NCBI GenBank assembly: GCA_016715865.1
Contig: JADJXM010000005.1
Span: 186,001 to 250,000 of the forward strand
Source: Acidobacteriota bacterium
GTDB lineage: Bacteria > Acidobacteriota > Blastocatellia > RBC074
Direction of reading: 5' to 3'
DNA length: 64,000 nucleotides
In this document: positions 63,800-64,000 of the stretch, in pieces
Layout: every line of letters begins with the position of its first letter
Numbering within the stretch: the first letter of the stretch is position 1
The notes under the pieces: model-generated
Seen by the model: only the letters and a program-made list of their open reading frames with translations
The model's database searches: none
What the model was told of the DNA's origin: nothing
Program-made: the position numbers and the translations under genes

Positions 63800-64000
63800 A
63801 TGACATGCAAAAGACGGTATCTCAATCTGGTCCTTATTCTGGGGCTCATTCTGAGTTTCACGACCGCTTTGACGGCACAGACCGCAAAGAGGCCGCTGAA
63901 GCTGGATGACCTCGCCCGGCTTCGTGATGTCCGCGATCCGCAGGTCTCGCCGGACGGCAAATGGGTCGCCTATGTCGTTTCCGGCATCGATGTCAAAGAG
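63800..64000 (+). CDS. exported S9-family peptidase, N-terminal part
   Basis: From the ATG at 63800 (AGGAGG 13 bases before) the frame gives a signal peptide (YLNLVLILGLILSFTTALTA) followed by LKLDDLARLRDVRDPQVSPD and GKWVAYVVSGIDV. This is the usual start of an exported prolyl-oligopeptidase-like S9 peptidase, where a beta-propeller precedes the hydrolase domain. Only 67 residues are in the window, so the catalytic part is not seen. Such genes are abundant in Acidobacteriota. Confidence 0.8.
   Translation, partial: MTCKRRYLNLVLILGLILSFTTALTAQTAKRPLKLDDLARLRDVRDPQVSPDGKWVAYVVSGIDVKE

Overview
The window is a 64 kb bacterial sequence of roughly mid-50s percent GC by eye, dense in genes and without rRNA, tRNA or CRISPR. 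The best taxonomic hints point to Acidobacteriota: a TIGR03437-type C-terminal domain on a secreted glycosidase-like protein, a VPS10/BNR-repeat exported protein, an IorB-type Tat-exported aldehyde oxidase set and the start of an exported S9 peptidase. This placement is an inference (about 0.7).

Layout. 1-2.0 kb: the N-terminus of a CoA-transferase (minus) diverges from formate-tetrahydrofolate ligase. 2.0-12.6 kb: an AraC-type regulator (minus) diverges from a plus-strand run of an aldo/keto reductase, a cupin/carboxymuconolactone-decarboxylase protein, a secreted carboxylesterase, a Tat-exported aldo/keto reductase, an alpha/beta hydrolase, an IorB-like molybdopterin subunit with its 2Fe-2S partner, and a PQQ-like beta-propeller protein. 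12.6-14.3 kb: a decayed DDE transposase. 14.4-17.5 kb: a VPS10-type propeller protein. 17.4-19.3 kb: a TPP-dependent enzyme (minus). From 6.8 to 18.2 kb every gene is broken by frameshifts, while flanking genes are intact. In several places the correct family motifs reappear in another frame, so part of this may be poor sequence rather than true decay.

19.6-54.9 kb is a single-direction (minus) block of 26 genes, many overlapping by 4 bases. It reads as a surface-glycan locus: GT2 and GT4 glycosyltransferases, four polytopic GT-C/GT39-like proteins, a Wzx-type flippase, glucose-1-phosphate cytidylyltransferase, a TylC3-type sugar C-methyltransferase, two sugar-nucleotide SDRs, a polysaccharide deacetylase and a secreted glycosidase-like protein. 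Less usual members are a B12-domain radical SAM enzyme, a SPASM-type radical SAM enzyme, a GMC oxidoreductase with a ferredoxin-like CxxCxxCxxxCP motif, and two UDP-galactopyranose-mutase-like flavoproteins. One of these carries a C-terminal membrane module that is also encoded as a separate small gene next door.

55.7-64 kb holds an RraA-family protein, an MFS permease, a large exported glycosidase-like protein (minus), a molybdopterin oxidoreductase (minus) and the N-terminus of an S9 peptidase. A family of dispersed MITE-like inverted-repeat elements built on a 9-mer related to ACGCCAAGG sits in five intergenic places. Near 63.6 kb is a G/C homopolymer tract that looks like an artefact over a foldback.
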